This document shows, in pieces, positions 25,895 to 34,239 of a DNA stretch of 43,532 nucleotides. The DNA comes from Flavobacterium sp. (GTDB lineage: Bacteria > Bacteroidota > Bacteroidia > Flavobacteriales > Flavobacteriaceae): contig DNNO01000006.1 of NCBI GenBank assembly GCA_003497625.1, forward strand, positions 1 to 43,532. The letters are read 5' to 3'. Position numbers and translations under genes: made by a program. The notes under the pieces are model-generated. The model saw nothing but the letters and a program-made list of their open reading frames with translations. It was not told the DNA's origin and did not search any database. The stretch's first letter is position 1, and each line of letters begins with the position of its first letter.

Positions 25895-26766
25895 ATGCAT
25901 TTTAAACGTACCTTAATTTCCAACAAAAAAAGCTTAAAAAGTAACTTGAAGTGTTTCGCTTTTATAAACTTATACATTTCAAATCGAATTCTTCCCAACA
26001 ATCCTTTTTGCTCGTCTTTTGTCCTGTTTAAATGATAAGCTTTGATTAAAATTTTCAAAGTAGATTCGTTTAGCTTTTTTGCTCTTGCATTGTTTTCAAT
26101 CAAAAAATGAGAACTTAAAGAATCAGAAACAATTCTTTTTTTTGCTAAAATTTCAGGAACGTATTCAAATTCAAAATCCCTAGAAGCTCTTATCCATAAA
26201 TCTAAATCTTCGTAGGCCAAATCTTCGTCATAATATCCCAATTTTTCCAAAACCGATTTTTTAATCATTGAAGAAACCGAACAAATTTTGGTTGTTCTAC
26301 CAATCACCATTTTGTAAATATCTCCACTTTCTGGGCGATCTTCTTCGTTGTAATAATTATTTAGGAAGTTACCGTTTTCATCAATTTCGATTATATTTCC
26401 ATAAACAATACCCAGATTTTTATATTTTGAATTTTGAAAAGTTGTGACTTGTTTTTCAATGCAATTCGGTACTAATACATCATCTGCTGCTAAATCAACG
26501 ATGAATTCGCCTTTTGCTATTTTAGCCAATTGATTGAAGGTTTTGGTGTTGCCCAAATTCTTTTCGTTAGTAGAAAAATGCACTTCAGGATGATGTTGCA
26601 GCCAATCTTGAATTACACCAATGGAATTATCGGCACTACAATCATCTGCAATTAGCAATTCAATATTTGGATAGGTTTGATTAATGACAGAATTTAAGGC
26701 TTCCACTACGTAAGCTTCGTGATTGTAAGACAAACAAATAACACTAACAAGCGGAAAATTTTGCAT
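25891..26766 (-). CDS. Glycosyltransferase family 2
   Basis: A 291-residue GT-A fold enzyme that transfers a sugar from a nucleotide donor, presumably to the surface glycan built in this region. VSVICLSYNHEAYVVEALNS (7-26), IELLIADDCSADNSIGVI, and the DxD-like DLAADDVLV (about 92-100) are typical, as is the later EDLDLWIRAS. The C-terminus is basic with a hydrophobic stretch that could bind the membrane. It is convergent with the flippase gene, with interleaved stop codons, and divergent from the next glycosyltransferase across a 53-base gap. Donor and acceptor are unknown. Confidence 0.92.
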   Translation of the reverse strand: MQNFPLVSVICLSYNHEAYVVEALNSVINQTYPNIELLIADDCSADNSIGVIQDWLQHHPEVHFSTNEKNLGNTKTFNQLAKIAKGEFIVDLAADDVLVPNCIEKQVTTFQNSKYKNLGIVYGNIIEIDENGNFLNNYYNEEDRPESGDIYKMVIGRTTKICSVSSMIKKSVLEKLGYYDEDLAYEDLDLWIRASRDFEFEYVPEILAKKRIVSDSLSSHFLIENNARAKKLNESTLKILIKAYHLNRTKDEQKGLLGRIRFEMYKFIKAKHFKLLFKLFLLEIKVRLKCI

Positions 26767-26819
26767 ATTGGGTTTTTAAATCTATTTTTATGCTAAATTA
26801 CTAAACTAATTCAACCGAA

Positions 26820-27890
26820 ATGAAAAACTACTCAAAAAAACCATTAAAAGTAGCCGTAATTGGTTATAAATTGGCTGAAGGTGGTTTGGAAAGGGTTTTT
26901 GGAACTACAACAAGAATGCTTCATGAGGCTGGAATAGAAGTACATACTTTGGTGTTAGAAGACAAAATTGATTATGAGTTTGGTGGGAAATTAGTAGCTT
27001 TTGGACAATATTCAAAGTTTGTTAAGTATTTTAAATTACGAAATTACCTAAAAAATCAGCAATTTAATTACGTAATCGATTTTCGTCATCGTATCAATCC
27101 AAAAATGGAGTGGGTGTTTTTGAATTTTATTTATCGCAATCTAAAGTTTATTTATACCATTCATAGTAGTAGATTGGAAACGTATTTGACTGATAATAAT
27201 CGGATTGCAAAGCAAATACTTCAAAAAGCACATAAAATTGTAGCGGTTTCCCATTTTATCAAACAAAAAATTGAAACTAAATTTGATGGTAAATTGGTTG
27301 AAGTTATTCCGAATTCGGTTTCAATTCGTTCGTATTCAACTACTGAAAAAATACCTTTTGAATATGTTATTGCAGTTGGAAGATTAGTTCAATTAAAACA
27401 ATTTGATAGGCTAATTGAAAGTTATGCGAATTCTAATTTGCCTCAGAAAAAAATTCATCTAGTAATCTTAGGAACAGGAGAAGAACAAGACAAATTGGAA
27501 AAGAAAATTTTAGATTTGAAATTAGAAACTAAAGTTCATTTGTTAGGTTTTAAAGAAAATGTTTTGAATTATATTTCAAATGCGAAGTTCTTGGTTTTAT
27601 CAAGTCAGTACGAAGGTTTTCCAATGACTATTTTGGAAGCTTTAAGTTTGGGAATTCCTGTAATTTCATTCGATTGCGAAAGCGGTCCAAACGAAATGAT
27701 AATCAATAATCACAATGGAATTTTAGTAGAAAATCAGAATTTCACTGAATTAACTCACAAAATGAATATCTTTGTTGAAGACGAAATTTTATATCAAAAT
27801 TGCAAGAATAACTCGGTTTCGAGTGTTGCAAAATTTCAGTCGGAAGTTGTAGTAAACCAATGGTTACAGATGTTAAATTATGGAAATTAA
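26820..27890 (+). CDS. Glycosyltransferase family 4
   Basis: A 356-residue GT-B fold enzyme. The N-terminal Rossmann half starts LKVAVIGYKLAEGGLERVFG; the C-terminal donor half has VIAVGRLVQLKQFDRLIESY (about 180-200), LGFKENVLNYISNAKFLVL and SSQYEGFPMTILEALSLG with the EGFP...E motif that binds the nucleotide-sugar phosphate. No signal or membrane segment. The 3' end overlaps the fdtA-like gene by 11 bases, indicating translational coupling. Sugar specificity cannot be read from the sequence. Confidence 0.92.
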   Translation: MKNYSKKPLKVAVIGYKLAEGGLERVFGTTTRMLHEAGIEVHTLVLEDKIDYEFGGKLVAFGQYSKFVKYFKLRNYLKNQQFNYVIDFRHRINPKMEWVFLNFIYRNLKFIYTIHSSRLETYLTDNNRIAKQILQKAHKIVAVSHFIKQKIETKFDGKLVEVIPNSVSIRSYSTTEKIPFEYVIAVGRLVQLKQFDRLIESYANSNLPQKKIHLVILGTGEEQDKLEKKILDLKLETKVHLLGFKENVLNYISNAKFLVLSSQYEGFPMTILEALSLGIPVISFDCESGPNEMIINNHNGILVENQNFTELTHKMNIFVEDEILYQNCKNNSVSSVAKFQSEVVVNQWLQMLNYGN

Positions 27891-28275
27891 AATTGTAAAT
27901 ATCCCTAAAATTGAAGATCCAAGAGGTAATTTATCCGTTATCGAAAAGGAAGTGGTGCCGTTTGAAATCAAACGCGTTTACTATTTGTATGATGTTCCTG
28001 CTGGTGCAGAACGTGGCGGACATGCACATAAAAAATTGCAACAGTTTTTAGTAGCGCTTTCAGGAAGTTTTGATGTTATCTTAAACGACGGAAAAGAGGA
28101 AAAAATAGTTACTTTAAACAAACCTTTTGAAGGTTTATTAATTACCAATGGTATTTGGCGTGAATTGAAAAACTTTTCTTCGGGAGCAGTTTGTTTAGTA
28201 GTGGCTTCTGATGTGTTTGAAGAAGCAGATTACATCAGAGAATTCGATGAGTTTCTAGCGATTTCGGCTAAGTAA
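27880..28275 (+). CDS. FdtA/QdtA-type dTDP-4-keto-6-deoxyhexose 3,4-ketoisomerase
   Basis: A 131-residue single-domain cupin (WxcM-like). Conserved features are PRGNLSVIE (Arg15), then ERGGHAHKKLQQFLVAL with Arg45, His48 and His50 in the sugar site, SGSFDVIL, and the C-terminal LVVASDVFEEADYIREFDEF. These enzymes isomerise dTDP-4-keto-6-deoxyglucose to the 3-keto sugar that a DegT aminotransferase then aminates; such an aminotransferase lies at 23511-24611. The product would be dTDP-Fuc3N or dTDP-Qui3N depending on the configuration at C-4, which I cannot decide. The ATG at 27880 lies inside the preceding glycosyltransferase gene. Its 3' end overlaps the convergent glycosyltransferase by 21 bases. 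Confidence 0.9.
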   Translation: MEIKIVNIPKIEDPRGNLSVIEKEVVPFEIKRVYYLYDVPAGAERGGHAHKKLQQFLVALSGSFDVILNDGKEEKIVTLNKPFEGLLITNGIWRELKNFSSGAVCLVVASDVFEEADYIREFDEFLAISAK

Positions 28276-29412
28276 ATTTTCATAAACGTATACTAAATCT
28301 GAAAAATGTTTCGCAAAGGTTTTGGTTGCTAAATACTTCGGAATATTGTTCTCTAATTCGCTTTTTAAACCTGGATTAGAAAGAAGTTCAACCATTTTTT
28401 CTTCCAATGCTTTCTGGTTTTTGAAGGAATAAGTTAGGCCAACATTATTTTGTTTAATTTCATTTTTAATTCCAACTAAATCACTTGTGATTACCGTTTT
28501 TCCAAAAGCAAGACTTTCTAAAATTACATTGCCATACGCTTCTAAATATTCACTCGGAACCACTGAAAATTTTGAATTAGCATAAATTTCTTGTAATTCT
28601 TCACGTGATTTATTTCCTAAAAATGTAACGTTTTGTAGTTTATTATTTTCTGTAAAATCTTGAAGTTCTTCTCTTTGATTTCCATCGCCAACAATCCATA
28701 ATTGTTCCTCTGGAAATTGTTTGGAAATGTTTTGAAATGCTTTTAATAAAGTCAAAATCCCTTTTTCTGGAACCAATCGTCCAACAAACAAAATATAGTT
28801 TCCTTCTGAATTAGAATTTTGATTTTGCTCTATAAGTATTGGATTTGCTAATGTTTTGCCTTCTTTTTTAAAATGTTTTGAGATAAATTGCGTTAAGTTT
28901 TCGGATGGCGTTAAAAAATAATCAATATGCTTTTTAATGATACTTTTATGATGTGATTGTTTTAAATACAGCAAAGTATCAAACAAAATATTTCGTTTCG
29001 GTTGATGATGAAAAATACATTCTAAAGCACTTTCATGCTTGTGAAGCACTTCGTTTTTATCATTCAGCATATAGTTTTTCGGGCAGATGTAATAATAATC
29101 GCGAAAAGAAAACACAATCGGAATTTCTTTAGATTTCGCAAATTCCATGAAATGCGGCGTTATTGGTGCACCAATACTAAAACAGTGAATTACATCAGGT
29201 TGAAAACTTTCTATTTCTTGAATAATTTCATGCGTTATCGTTTTATGGTAGAATTTTTCAACCCAATTGGTTTTTATTTTATCCTTTCCAAACCATTTAA
29301 AGATGTAATTAGAATTGTTTTTTTCGGCATACTGAATCAATTCATGCAAATAGTGTTCGACACCGCCAACGCGATTTTCACTATTAAAATTATTGATTAT
29401 CAGTATTTTCAT
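28255..29412 (-). CDS. Glycosyltransferase family 4
   Basis: A 385-residue GT-B enzyme. The start NNFNSENRVGGVEHYLHEL (7-25) is the acceptor-side loop; IHCFSIGAP and RDYYYICPKNY follow. The donor domain has ILFVGRLVPEKGILTLLKAF (about 207-226), GNKSREELQEIYANSKF and PSEYLEAYGNVILESLAFG with the catalytic-type E...E pair. It overlaps the upstream glycosyltransferase 2 gene by four bases, and is thus the last gene of the ftsE-GT2-GT4 operon. The acceptor may be a surface polysaccharide or lipid-linked intermediate. Confidence 0.92.
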   Translation of the reverse strand: MKILIINNFNSENRVGGVEHYLHELIQYAEKNNSNYIFKWFGKDKIKTNWVEKFYHKTITHEIIQEIESFQPDVIHCFSIGAPITPHFMEFAKSKEIPIVFSFRDYYYICPKNYMLNDKNEVLHKHESALECIFHHQPKRNILFDTLLYLKQSHHKSIIKKHIDYFLTPSENLTQFISKHFKKEGKTLANPILIEQNQNSNSEGNYILFVGRLVPEKGILTLLKAFQNISKQFPEEQLWIVGDGNQREELQDFTENNKLQNVTFLGNKSREELQEIYANSKFSVVPSEYLEAYGNVILESLAFGKTVITSDLVGIKNEIKQNNVGLTYSFKNQKALEEKMVELLSNPGLKSELENNIPKYLATKTFAKHFSDLVYVYENLLSRNR

Positions 29413-30296
29413 CCAATATAAATTTTACTAAAATAAGTCAATCGAAACACATTAAAAACAAACAAAGACGGATTATTTCCTTTAAGTTGATGCTCTAAAA
29501 ATTTCCCAAAAACAGAATACAAAACCGCTAATAAATACGTAATTTTAAAAGTATGTAACTTAGAAGCTAAGTTAACCATTTTGCTGTATTCTTTTGTGAT
29601 TAGTTGTTTTTTATAGAGTAAATGTAAATTGTCTAACGAGTTTTTAGTTTTTTCAACATAAACAGTATTGGTGTCAATATCATCATGTTGAACTGGATTA
29701 TGAATATGTTTGATTTTAGTATTCATTTTTTGAAGTTCAAAAGAAAAAAGCGTGTCATCATGACCGTATTTTTTAAAAGAGCTATCAAATTTAATGCGAT
29801 TAAAAACCGATTTTTTTATCAAAGTATTGTTGAATAAAGCCGCTCGGTACACATTTTTGTATCTTTGGTCAACCGTTTGGTCTTCCATGAATTTTCCATA
29901 TTTCCAACGAAGCAATTGTTGTTTTGAAGGTGCTTTTTCAGCGTGAATTCTTCCACCATAAACTACTTCATAATCAGGAATTTGGTCTACGTAATTTTTT
30001 ATGAAATTTGGAAAAGGTAAAACAAAATCACCATCTAAAATCAATAAATTTTCATATTTTGATTGGCTAACTAAAATGTTTTTATTTTCACGATAGCCTA
30101 CGTTTTTTTCTAAAGAAACATAGCTGCAGTTAGATAGTGAATTTATTTTTTCGTTCTCAACATTATAAATCGAATGGGAGGCATCGTCTTGCGTTAAAAT
30201 TTCAAAATCGATTCCTAAATCAAGGCATTGTTGATGAATTTCTTTTACTAAAGGCAAAAGATTGTAATGGTATATCGTTATTAAAATCGATAGCAT
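29409..30296 (-). CDS. Glycosyltransferase family 2
   Basis: A 295-residue GT-A enzyme with SILITIYHYNLLPLVKEIHQ at the N-terminus, DFEILTQDDASHSIYN, the central NLLILDGDFVLPF with the DGD motif that stands in for DxD, and KKYGHDDTLFSFEL for the acceptor-side acidic motif. The C-terminal 60 residues are basic and hydrophobic. The start codon directly abuts the stop of the FtsE-like gene, and the 3' end overlaps the next glycosyltransferase by four bases. Donor sugar unknown. Confidence 0.9.
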   Translation of the reverse strand: MLSILITIYHYNLLPLVKEIHQQCLDLGIDFEILTQDDASHSIYNVENEKINSLSNCSYVSLEKNVGYRENKNILVSQSKYENLLILDGDFVLPFPNFIKNYVDQIPDYEVVYGGRIHAEKAPSKQQLLRWKYGKFMEDQTVDQRYKNVYRAALFNNTLIKKSVFNRIKFDSSFKKYGHDDTLFSFELQKMNTKIKHIHNPVQHDDIDTNTVYVEKTKNSLDNLHLLYKKQLITKEYSKMVNLASKLHTFKITYLLAVLYSVFGKFLEHQLKGNNPSLFVFNVFRLTYFSKIYIG

Positions 30297-30980
30297 TTAC
30301 ACCGTTCTTTGAACTACTTCAAACATTTTTCCACCTTCAAATTTAAGTGTTTTTGAAGGATATTTTAAAACTAATGCATAATCGTGAGTCGCCATTAAAA
30401 TGGTTTTTCCGTTTGCGTTAATTTTTCTAAGTACTTCCATAATTTCCACACTCGTTTGTGGGTCAAGATTCCCTGTTGGTTCATCGGCTAAAATGATTTC
30501 TGGATCGTTAAGTAGAGCTCTTGCAATCCCAACACGTTGTTGTTCTCCACCAGAAAGTTGGTGTGGCATTTTATTAGCAAAACCTTTCATTCCAACTTTG
30601 TCTAAAACTTCCTCGATTTTAACTTCCATTTCTTCTTTTTCTGTCCAGCCAGTTGCTTTAAGAACGAATAATAGATTTTCTTTTACACTTCTGTCAGAAA
30701 GTAATTTAAAGTCTTGGAAAACTACGCCTAATTTTCTTCTCAAATACGGAATGTCGTTTTCTTTTAAAGTATTTAAATCGTAATCTACAATGCTGCCTTC
30801 TCCATCTGTTAAGGCTAAATCTGCATACAATGTTTTTAAAAAACTACTTTTTCCCGAACCTGTTCTACCAATTAAATAAAGAAACTCACCATGTTTTACA
30901 TCGATATTTACATCGGTTAAAACTGGATTTTTATCTTGATAAATCGTTACGTTTTTTAAGGATAGAACTGTTTGTGACAT
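30297..30980 (-). CDS. ftsE: FtsE-like ABC transporter ATPase
   Basis: A 227-residue ATPase. Walker A GRTGSGKSS (38-46), Q-loop VFQDF (87-91), signature LSGGEQQ (142-148), Walker B IILADEPTGNLD (162-173) and switch His in ATHDYAL are all intact. Length and motifs match FtsE, which with FtsX controls peptidoglycan hydrolases at the division site; MacB/LolD-type ATPases are close relatives, so the label is likely but not certain. No FtsX is encoded next to it; instead two glycosyltransferase genes follow with no gap. It is divergent from the 1003-residue TPR gene across 188 bases. Confidence 0.85.
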   Translation of the reverse strand: MSQTVLSLKNVTIYQDKNPVLTDVNIDVKHGEFLYLIGRTGSGKSSFLKTLYADLALTDGEGSIVDYDLNTLKENDIPYLRRKLGVVFQDFKLLSDRSVKENLLFVLKATGWTEKEEMEVKIEEVLDKVGMKGFANKMPHQLSGGEQQRVGIARALLNDPEIILADEPTGNLDPQTSVEIMEVLRKINANGKTILMATHDYALVLKYPSKTLKFEGGKMFEVVQRTV

Positions 30981-31138
30981 ATTTTTGATGGATTTTAAAA
31001 TGTAAAAGTAATAACTTATGGTTCTGTATCAAAATTTTAAGTCGATTTCGATTAAAAATTGTGTATTTGGTTAAAAACTATGTTCAAAAATTGTACAATA
31101 ATATGTTAAGAACCTTCGTTAATACTTTCAATAAGCCT

Positions 31139-31146
31139 TATATTTG
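31139..31146 (+). promoter_or_regulatory. Candidate -7 promoter element for the 1003-residue TPR gene
   Basis: TATATTTG matches TAnnTTTG exactly and ends 22 bases before the ATG at 31169. No TTG is found at the -33 position. Confidence 0.5.
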
Positions 31147-31168
31147 GAACTTATAAATAACGAATCAA

Positions 31169-34100
31169 ATGATAAAGTATTTAAAACTTTCTTTTTTAGT
31201 GTTGTTCTTTTCGGGAACACTTTTTGCCCAACAATCTTCTGTTTATACGCACGAATTAACCGAGTTCAACCGAGCTGTCGAATTGTATAAAGATAAGCAA
31301 TATCAAGCAGCCCAAATTTTATTCGACAAAGTAAAATCGAAAACCGATAATATGGAAGTAGAATCGGATTGCGCTTACTATATTGCTAATTGTGCGATTC
31401 GTTTGGATCAAATGGGAGCCGATGTTTTGGTAGAAAGTTTTGTTGAAGATTATCCAACGAGTACAAAAACGAATCAAGCCTATATTGAAGTGGCGCATTA
31501 TTATTTTGATCAAGGAAATTATCCAAAATCATTAGAATGGTTTGATAAAGCGGATTCGAATAGCATGTCGCAAGCCGATAGAGAAAAATATAATTTCCAA
31601 AAAGGATATGCTTATTTCACAGCTAAAAACACGAAAGAAGCTACAAAATACTTCAACCAGGTAGTGAATTCGAAGACTTTTGGAAGTCAAGCGAAATATT
31701 ATTTAGGTTATATGTCTTACGAAACGGATGATTACAAAAGTGCAAATCAGTATTTCGAGCAAGTTTCAGACCAAGACAAGTACAAAGAGAAAATGGGTTA
31801 TTTTCAAGCGGATATGAATTTCAAGCTTGGGAATTTTCAAAAAGCAATTGATTTAGGTTTAGAGCAAATGCCAAAATCAAAAGGTGAAGAAAAAAGTGAA
31901 TTATCGAAAATTATTGGAGAAAGTTATTTCAATTTAAAACAATACGATAAAGCGCTTCCGTATTTATTGGCTTATAATGGAAAAAAAGGAAAATGGAATA
32001 ACACTGATTTTTACCAATTAGGTTACACTTATTACAAACAAAAAGATTACGAAAACGCGATTTCGCAATTCAATAAAATTATTGGCGGAAATGATGCAGT
32101 AGCACAAAATGCGTATTATCATTTAGCAGAAAGTTATTTAAAAACCGATAAAAAGCAACAAGCTTTAAACGCTTTCAAAACAGCTTCGGAAATGGAATTT
32201 GATTTAAAAATTCAAGAAGATGCGTATTTGAATTATGCGAAATTGAGTTACGAAATCGGAAATCCATATCAATCGGTTCCTGAAGTGTTAAATGCGTATG
32301 TAGCAAAATATCCAAATACGCCTTATAAATCAGAGATTAATACCTTGTTGATTAGTTCGTATATCACTTCAAAAAATTATAAAGAAGCGTTAGTTTTATT
32401 AGAAAAAAATAAATCTCCAGAAAACAAATTAGCGTATCAAAAAGTAACTTTTTACAGAGGTTTAGAATTGTATACCGATGGCGATTACAAAGGTGCTTAT
32501 GCCTTATTTAAAAAATCGATAACTGAAAATAAAGATGCAAAGTTCACCGCAAGAGCTACTTTTTGGAAAGCGGAAACGGAATACAATTTGGACCAATTTG
32601 AAGAAGCTAAATTGAGTTTCAAACAGTTTTTAAATTCAGCCGAAGCTTCAAATACTCCAGAAAACGCAAATGCAAATTACAACTTAGCGTATTCGTATTT
32701 CAAATTGAAAGAATATGAAAATGCGATTCAATATTTCGATTTGTATACCAAATCGGTAAAAGAGGATAAAATTCGTTTAACCGATGCGTATTTGCGTTTG
32801 GGTGATTGTAATTTCATGGCAGCAAAATATTGGCCTGCAATGGATGCTTACAACAAAGCTATCGATATGAAAAGTGTTGATGCTGATTATGCAGCGTTCC
32901 AAAAAGGAATTAGCTACGGATTTGTAAGTAAACCAGAGCGTAAAATTGAAGATTTAGAGAAATTTGTAAAAACATATCCTTCTTCTCAATATGCAGATGA
33001 TGCTTTGTATGAATTAGGAAATACTTACGTAAATCAGAATCAGAACGACAAAGGAATTGCAACTTACGATAGATTAATCAATGGTTATAAATCAAGTTCG
33101 TATGTAGCAAAAGCGATTTTAAAACAAGGTTTAATTTATTACAACGGAAACAAGGAAGATTTAGCAATTACTAAGTTCAAAAAAGTTGTAGCCGAATATC
33201 CAAATTCACCAGAATCAATTGAAGCCGTTTCAACAGCACGTTTAATTTATGTAGATAAAGGTCAAGTAGATGAATATGCGGCTTGGGTAAAAACACTTTC
33301 ATTTATTGAAGTTTCAGATGCAGATTTGGATAACGACACCTACGAATCTGCCGAAAAACAATATTTACAAAACAACAGCAAACAGGCTATTTCGGGATTC
33401 TCAAGTTATGTAAGCAAATTTCCAAACGGATTACATGCATTAAAAGCGAACTTCTACTTAGCACAATTGTATTTTGCGGATAACTTAGAATCAAATTCAT
33501 TAAAACATTACGAGTTTGTAGTTTCAAAACCAAGAAACGAATTCACCGAACAAGCTTTAGCGCGTTTATGTCAAGTACATTTAAAAGCTAAAAATTATGA
33601 TAGTGCTATTCCAGTTTTAAAACGTTTGGAATCAGAAGCGGAGTTTCCTCAAAATACTACGTATGCGCAATCTAATTTAATGAAATCATATTATGAGAAA
33701 CAAGATTTCACTAATGCTGTTGTATATTCTGATAAAGTGTTAAAAAACGATAAAATCGACGACAGAATTAAAAGTGATGCTCAAATTATTGTAGCGCGTT
33801 CGGCAATTAAAACTAATGATGAAGCAAAAGCGAAAGAAGCGTATGCGAAACTTCAAAAAATTGCTAAAGGTGAATTAGCTGCCGAAGCTTTGTATTATGA
33901 TGCGTATTTCAAAAACAAAGAAGGTAAGTTTGAACCTTCAAATGTAGTGGTACAAAAAATTGCTCAAGATTATTCAGGTTATAAATATTTTGGAGCGAAG
34001 AGTTTAGTAATTATGGCGAAAAACTTCTACGGATTAAAAGATAGTTTCCAAGCAACATACATTTTAGAAAGTGTTATTGAAAACTTCAAAGAATATACAG

Positions 34101-34180
34101 ATGTAATCGAAGAAGCTCAAAAAGAATTAGATTTTATCAAAGGAGAAGAAGCAAAACGTAATTCATCAATCACAAATTAA
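31169..34180 (+). CDS. Periplasmic multi-TPR protein (1003 aa)
   Basis: A signal peptide (IKYLKLSFLVLFFSGTLFAQ) precedes a very long chain of tetratricopeptide units, many with the YPxSxYADxAL pattern of YbgF/CpoB- and BamD-like repeats. Examples: FVKTYPSSQYADDALYELGN near 610, AEYPNSPESIEA near 675, and KFPNGLHALKANFYLAQLYF near 750. At least twenty helix-turn-helix units fill the protein. There is no lipobox and no membrane segment after the signal, so a soluble periplasmic scaffold is inferred. It is followed after 60 bases by a beta-barrel gene, which suggests that the two work together at the outer membrane. I have no evidence for a specific partner. Confidence 0.88.
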   Translation: MIKYLKLSFLVLFFSGTLFAQQSSVYTHELTEFNRAVELYKDKQYQAAQILFDKVKSKTDNMEVESDCAYYIANCAIRLDQMGADVLVESFVEDYPTSTKTNQAYIEVAHYYFDQGNYPKSLEWFDKADSNSMSQADREKYNFQKGYAYFTAKNTKEATKYFNQVVNSKTFGSQAKYYLGYMSYETDDYKSANQYFEQVSDQDKYKEKMGYFQADMNFKLGNFQKAIDLGLEQMPKSKGEEKSELSKIIGESYFNLKQYDKALPYLLAYNGKKGKWNNTDFYQLGYTYYKQKDYENAISQFNKIIGGNDAVAQNAYYHLAESYLKTDKKQQALNAFKTASEMEFDLKIQEDAYLNYAKLSYEIGNPYQSVPEVLNAYVAKYPNTPYKSEINTLLISSYITSKNYKEALVLLEKNKSPENKLAYQKVTFYRGLELYTDGDYKGAYALFKKSITENKDAKFTARATFWKAETEYNLDQFEEAKLSFKQFLNSAEASNTPENANANYNLAYSYFKLKEYENAIQYFDLYTKSVKEDKIRLTDAYLRLGDCNFMAAKYWPAMDAYNKAIDMKSVDADYAAFQKGISYGFVSKPERKIEDLEKFVKTYPSSQYADDALYELGNTYVNQNQNDKGIATYDRLINGYKSSSYVAKAILKQGLIYYNGNKEDLAITKFKKVVAEYPNSPESIEAVSTARLIYVDKGQVDEYAAWVKTLSFIEVSDADLDNDTYESAEKQYLQNNSKQAISGFSSYVSKFPNGLHALKANFYLAQLYFADNLESNSLKHYEFVVSKPRNEFTEQALARLCQVHLKAKNYDSAIPVLKRLESEAEFPQNTTYAQSNLMKSYYEKQDFTNAVVYSDKVLKNDKIDDRIKSDAQIIVARSAIKTNDEAKAKEAYAKLQKIAKGELAAEALYYDAYFKNKEGKFEPSNVVVQKIAQDYSGYKYFGAKSLVIMAKNFYGLKDSFQATYILESVIENFKEYTDVIEEAQKELDFIKGEEAKRNSSITN

Positions 34181-34190
34181 TAATCTTATT

Positions 34191-34222
34191 TCATTGTCAT
34201 GTTGAACATATTTCAGCATCTC
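34191..34222. repeat. Intergenic palindromic repeat of the GTCATGCTGAA...TTCAGCAT kind
   Basis: TTGTCATGTTGAA, a short loop and TTCAGCATCTCA form a stem with one G-T mismatch. The same phrase is scattered in intergenic DNA of many bacteria, and its reverse strand falsely translates as EMLKxVQHDN. It fills most of the 59-base gap between the TPR gene and the barrel gene. Confidence 0.65.
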
Positions 34223-34239
34223 ATTTAAAAATATAGAAC

